Positions 13,124 through 14,566 of a DNA stretch of 14,566 nt are shown here, one piece after another. The notes under the pieces were generated by a model, which saw only the letters and a program-made list of their open reading frames with translations, was not told the origin of the DNA and searched no databases. This stretch comes from Bacillus sp. AFS037270 (lineage in GTDB: Bacteria > Bacillota > Bacilli > Bacillales_B > DSM-18226). The DNA is taken from contig NZ_NUNF01000119.1 in assembly GCF_002585305.1 (NCBI RefSeq), positions 1-14,566 of the forward strand. Reading direction: 5' to 3'. Both the position numbers and the translations under genes were made by a program. How positions within the stretch are numbered: position 1 is the stretch's first letter; every line of letters starts with the position of its first letter.

Positions 13124-13141
13124 TTGTGAAATATTGAACAA
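13124..13141 (-). promoter_or_regulatory. Rex-like site upstream of the 75-residue gene
   Basis: TTGTGAA-ATAT-TGAACAA matches 12 of 14 defined Rex positions. The mismatches lie inside the second arm, where they would weaken binding. It lies at and just upstream of the -35 region of the 75-residue gene. Confidence 0.35.
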
Positions 13142-13235
13142 TCTTTGAACATTGGCTACATTTACTAAATTTAGTTCTATAGCACTAATTAATCCACTTT
13201 TCGATATCAGAGAATGCCTATAGAGTTTAAATAAC

Positions 13236-13249
13236 TGTAAACGTTTTCA
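13236..13249 (+). promoter_or_regulatory. Candidate cre (CcpA) site, full consensus
   Basis: TGTAAACGTTTTCA matches the 14-nt cre consensus TGWAANCGNTNWCA at every defined position. It lies about 110 nt upstream of the CAP-protein ATG and about 145 nt upstream of the predicted start of the divergent 75-residue gene, so the target is open. No strong promoter for the CAP gene was identified in this spacer; TATAAG at 13292-13297 is a possible -10. Confidence 0.55.
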
Positions 13250-13358
13250 ACCAAAACATTATATTAATATATCAATGTAAATAATGACTACTATAAGCAT
13301 ATTACTTATATTATTAAAGATTTTTGGTTAAAATTCTAATAGAAATGGAGGAAAATCT

Positions 13359-14492
13359 ATGTTTCGGTTTCTAACTATTATTATTGCTATTTTTTTAATA
13401 CATTCTTCTTGGCCTTTTATAGAAAAACAATTTGACAATACCAGCCTTACCAATAGTATTTCCGAAGTGAATACTTTAAAAGACAACCCTGAAGTCAAAA
13501 AAACCATTCAAAACATATATAATGAAATCCATACTGCCTTGAAACAGCTTGGCGTTCTTTTAGATGATAGTACTAAACAGAATCAACAATCAACTGAATC
13601 AAATAACGGGTCAAAGGCAGAATTAAATACACCTGCACAACAGGACTTCTCTATTTTTAACATTGAACTGGGCGATAGTAAAGATGACGTTATCGAAAAC
13701 TTAGGGACGCCTAACCGTTCTACCTTTAATGAATATGGGACCACTTGGAATACCTATCATGATAATTACCAGAATTTCTTCATGGTCATGTACAATAATG
13801 AAAATAAGGTGGCTGGCTTATATTCCAACCAAGACTTAATTGCCTCCAAAAAAGGAATCAAATTAGGGGCAGCAAAAGGAACAGTTCGTAACCTGCTTGG
13901 TAATCCCCTAACCAGTATTCAAAAAGGGCTTGTCCTTTACAAATTACCTGAACAGGAGGACTACGATATTTTCTTGATAGATAATACCTATGTCACCGTT
14001 TTTTATGATAAACATGAAGGCAATACTGTTACAGCTGTTCAATTGATCAGCAAAGACCTAGAAAATAAGAAAGTAGACTTTTATACAAAACCAAGCTCAC
14101 AGTTAAAAGAAGGCTTTGAGTATCAGTTATTTGACTTAACCAACTCTGCCCGGGTTGAACACCAGCTTCCGATCCTTACGTGGGATGAGCATGTACAAGT
14201 AACCGCCCGAAAGCATAGTACTGATATGGCCGTTCATAATTATTTTGACCACACCAATCTAAAGGGGCAATCACCGTTTGACCGGATGGCAGCAGATGAT
14301 ATCGTGTATCAGCTGGCGGGTGAAAACCTGGCTTACGGCCAGTTCAGTAGTATTTTTGCCCATGAGGGATTGATGAATTCACTAGGGCACCGGGAAAATA
14401 TCCTGCGTAAGGGGTACACGTTTCTCGGTGTAGGCGTTGCCTTTAATAATGAGTCACAGCCATACTATACGGAAAATTTTTATGCAAAATAA
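13359..14492 (+). CDS. Membrane-anchored CAP-domain protein (YlbC/YkwD type)
   Basis: This 377-residue protein has an uncleaved-looking N-terminal membrane segment (about 4-19, FLTIIIAIFLIHSSW) placing the rest outside the cell. A polar, probably flexible stretch follows (about 25-95), then a CAP-associated N-terminal-type domain (about 98-240, with two similar halves starting IELGDSKDDVIENLGTPNR and IKLGAAKGTVRNLLGNPL) and a C-terminal CAP/SCP/PR1 domain (about 253-377). CAP marks are LTNSARVEHQLPILTWDE (260-277), H286, GENLAYG (321-327), HEG with E336, and GHRENIL with H344. The ending YYTENFYAK is complete. GGAGG precedes the ATG. In B. subtilis YlbC has a similar architecture; functions of such proteins are largely unknown, with roles proposed in the envelope or spore coat. 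A dispersed repeat begins right at its stop codon. Confidence 0.88.
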   Translation: MFRFLTIIIAIFLIHSSWPFIEKQFDNTSLTNSISEVNTLKDNPEVKKTIQNIYNEIHTALKQLGVLLDDSTKQNQQSTESNNGSKAELNTPAQQDFSIFNIELGDSKDDVIENLGTPNRSTFNEYGTTWNTYHDNYQNFFMVMYNNENKVAGLYSNQDLIASKKGIKLGAAKGTVRNLLGNPLTSIQKGLVLYKLPEQEDYDIFLIDNTYVTVFYDKHEGNTVTAVQLISKDLENKKVDFYTKPSSQLKEGFEYQLFDLTNSARVEHQLPILTWDEHVQVTARKHSTDMAVHNYFDHTNLKGQSPFDRMAADDIVYQLAGENLAYGQFSSIFAHEGLMNSLGHRENILRKGYTFLGVGVAFNNESQPYYTENFYAK

Positions 14493-14535
14493 AAACAAAA
14501 GCGCAAGCGCCTTGAACAGCCCCGACAAGCATAAG
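14489..14535 (+). repeat. Dispersed repeat at the stop of the CAP gene, copy 2
   Basis: This aligns over 47 nt with the complement of 60-106, with one mismatch; 14495-14535 is identical to its partner. It starts at the last base before the TAA of the CAP gene, the same register as copy 1. After 14535 the two copies differ. The remaining bases to the window end begin an AAGGC/GCCTT hairpin (14550-14554 with 14562-14566) that probably continues beyond the edge. Confidence 0.75.
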
Positions 14536-14566
14536 TCGCTCAGGGAAAGAAGGCGTTCTTTGCCTT

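Noticed and set aside
1..14566. CRISPR array, prophage, insertion sequence, toxin-antitoxin or defence island
   Set aside because: No regularly spaced repeats, transposase, integrase, phage gene, or toxin/antitoxin pair was seen; the gene set is ordinary chromosomal metabolism and division.

Overview
The window reads as chromosomal DNA of a low-GC, spore-former-type Bacillota, most likely a Bacillus or Neobacillus-like member of the Bacillaceae. The basis is AT-rich spacers, strong AGGAGG-type ribosome binding sites, sigma-A promoters with extended -10 boxes, CcpA (cre) and Rex operator sequences, and proteins of Bacillaceae type. I see no phage, insertion sequence, CRISPR array, rRNA or tRNA. 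The species is inferred from gene style only.

Layout, left to right: a formate/nitrite-channel gene (minus); an unknown 145-residue protein (plus); proline dehydrogenase (minus); a 14-TM-type drug-efflux MFS transporter (minus); a single-gene ftsZ (minus); about 570 bp of non-coding DNA rich in inverted repeats; a 2-hydroxyacid dehydrogenase followed by a frameshifted YdeI/OmpD-associated gene (plus); a DinB-family protein and a Sir2 deacetylase (minus); a 46-residue zinc-ribbon protein (plus); bifunctional adhE (minus) with an unknown 75-residue gene upstream of it (minus); and a membrane-anchored CAP-domain protein (plus). Mostly these are single-gene transcription units separated by recognisable terminators.

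The clearest functional theme is control by redox state and carbon source. Two operators fitting the Rex (NADH-sensing repressor) consensus lie in front of adhE, one of them covering its likely -35 box. Weaker 12/14 matches lie at the start of the formate/nitrite-channel gene and in front of the 75-residue gene. Together these would couple fermentative NADH re-oxidation (AdhE) with formate traffic. CcpA-type cre sites sit over the proline dehydrogenase -10 box, upstream of the channel gene, and between the 75-residue gene and the CAP gene.

The most unusual items are: (i) an ftsZ without ftsA or any other division gene next to it, probably a second FtsZ; (ii) a 115-nt inverted-repeat structure followed by a U7 tract on the minus strand, with a promoter-like and a terminator-like element on either side, a possible unrecognised small RNA; (iii) two different dispersed repeats that both sit exactly at stop codons, one of them identical over 41 nt in two copies about 14.4 kb apart and in the same sense relative to its gene; and (iv) a late frameshift in the YdeI-family gene. 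I did not find an obvious new multi-gene defence or biosynthetic system.
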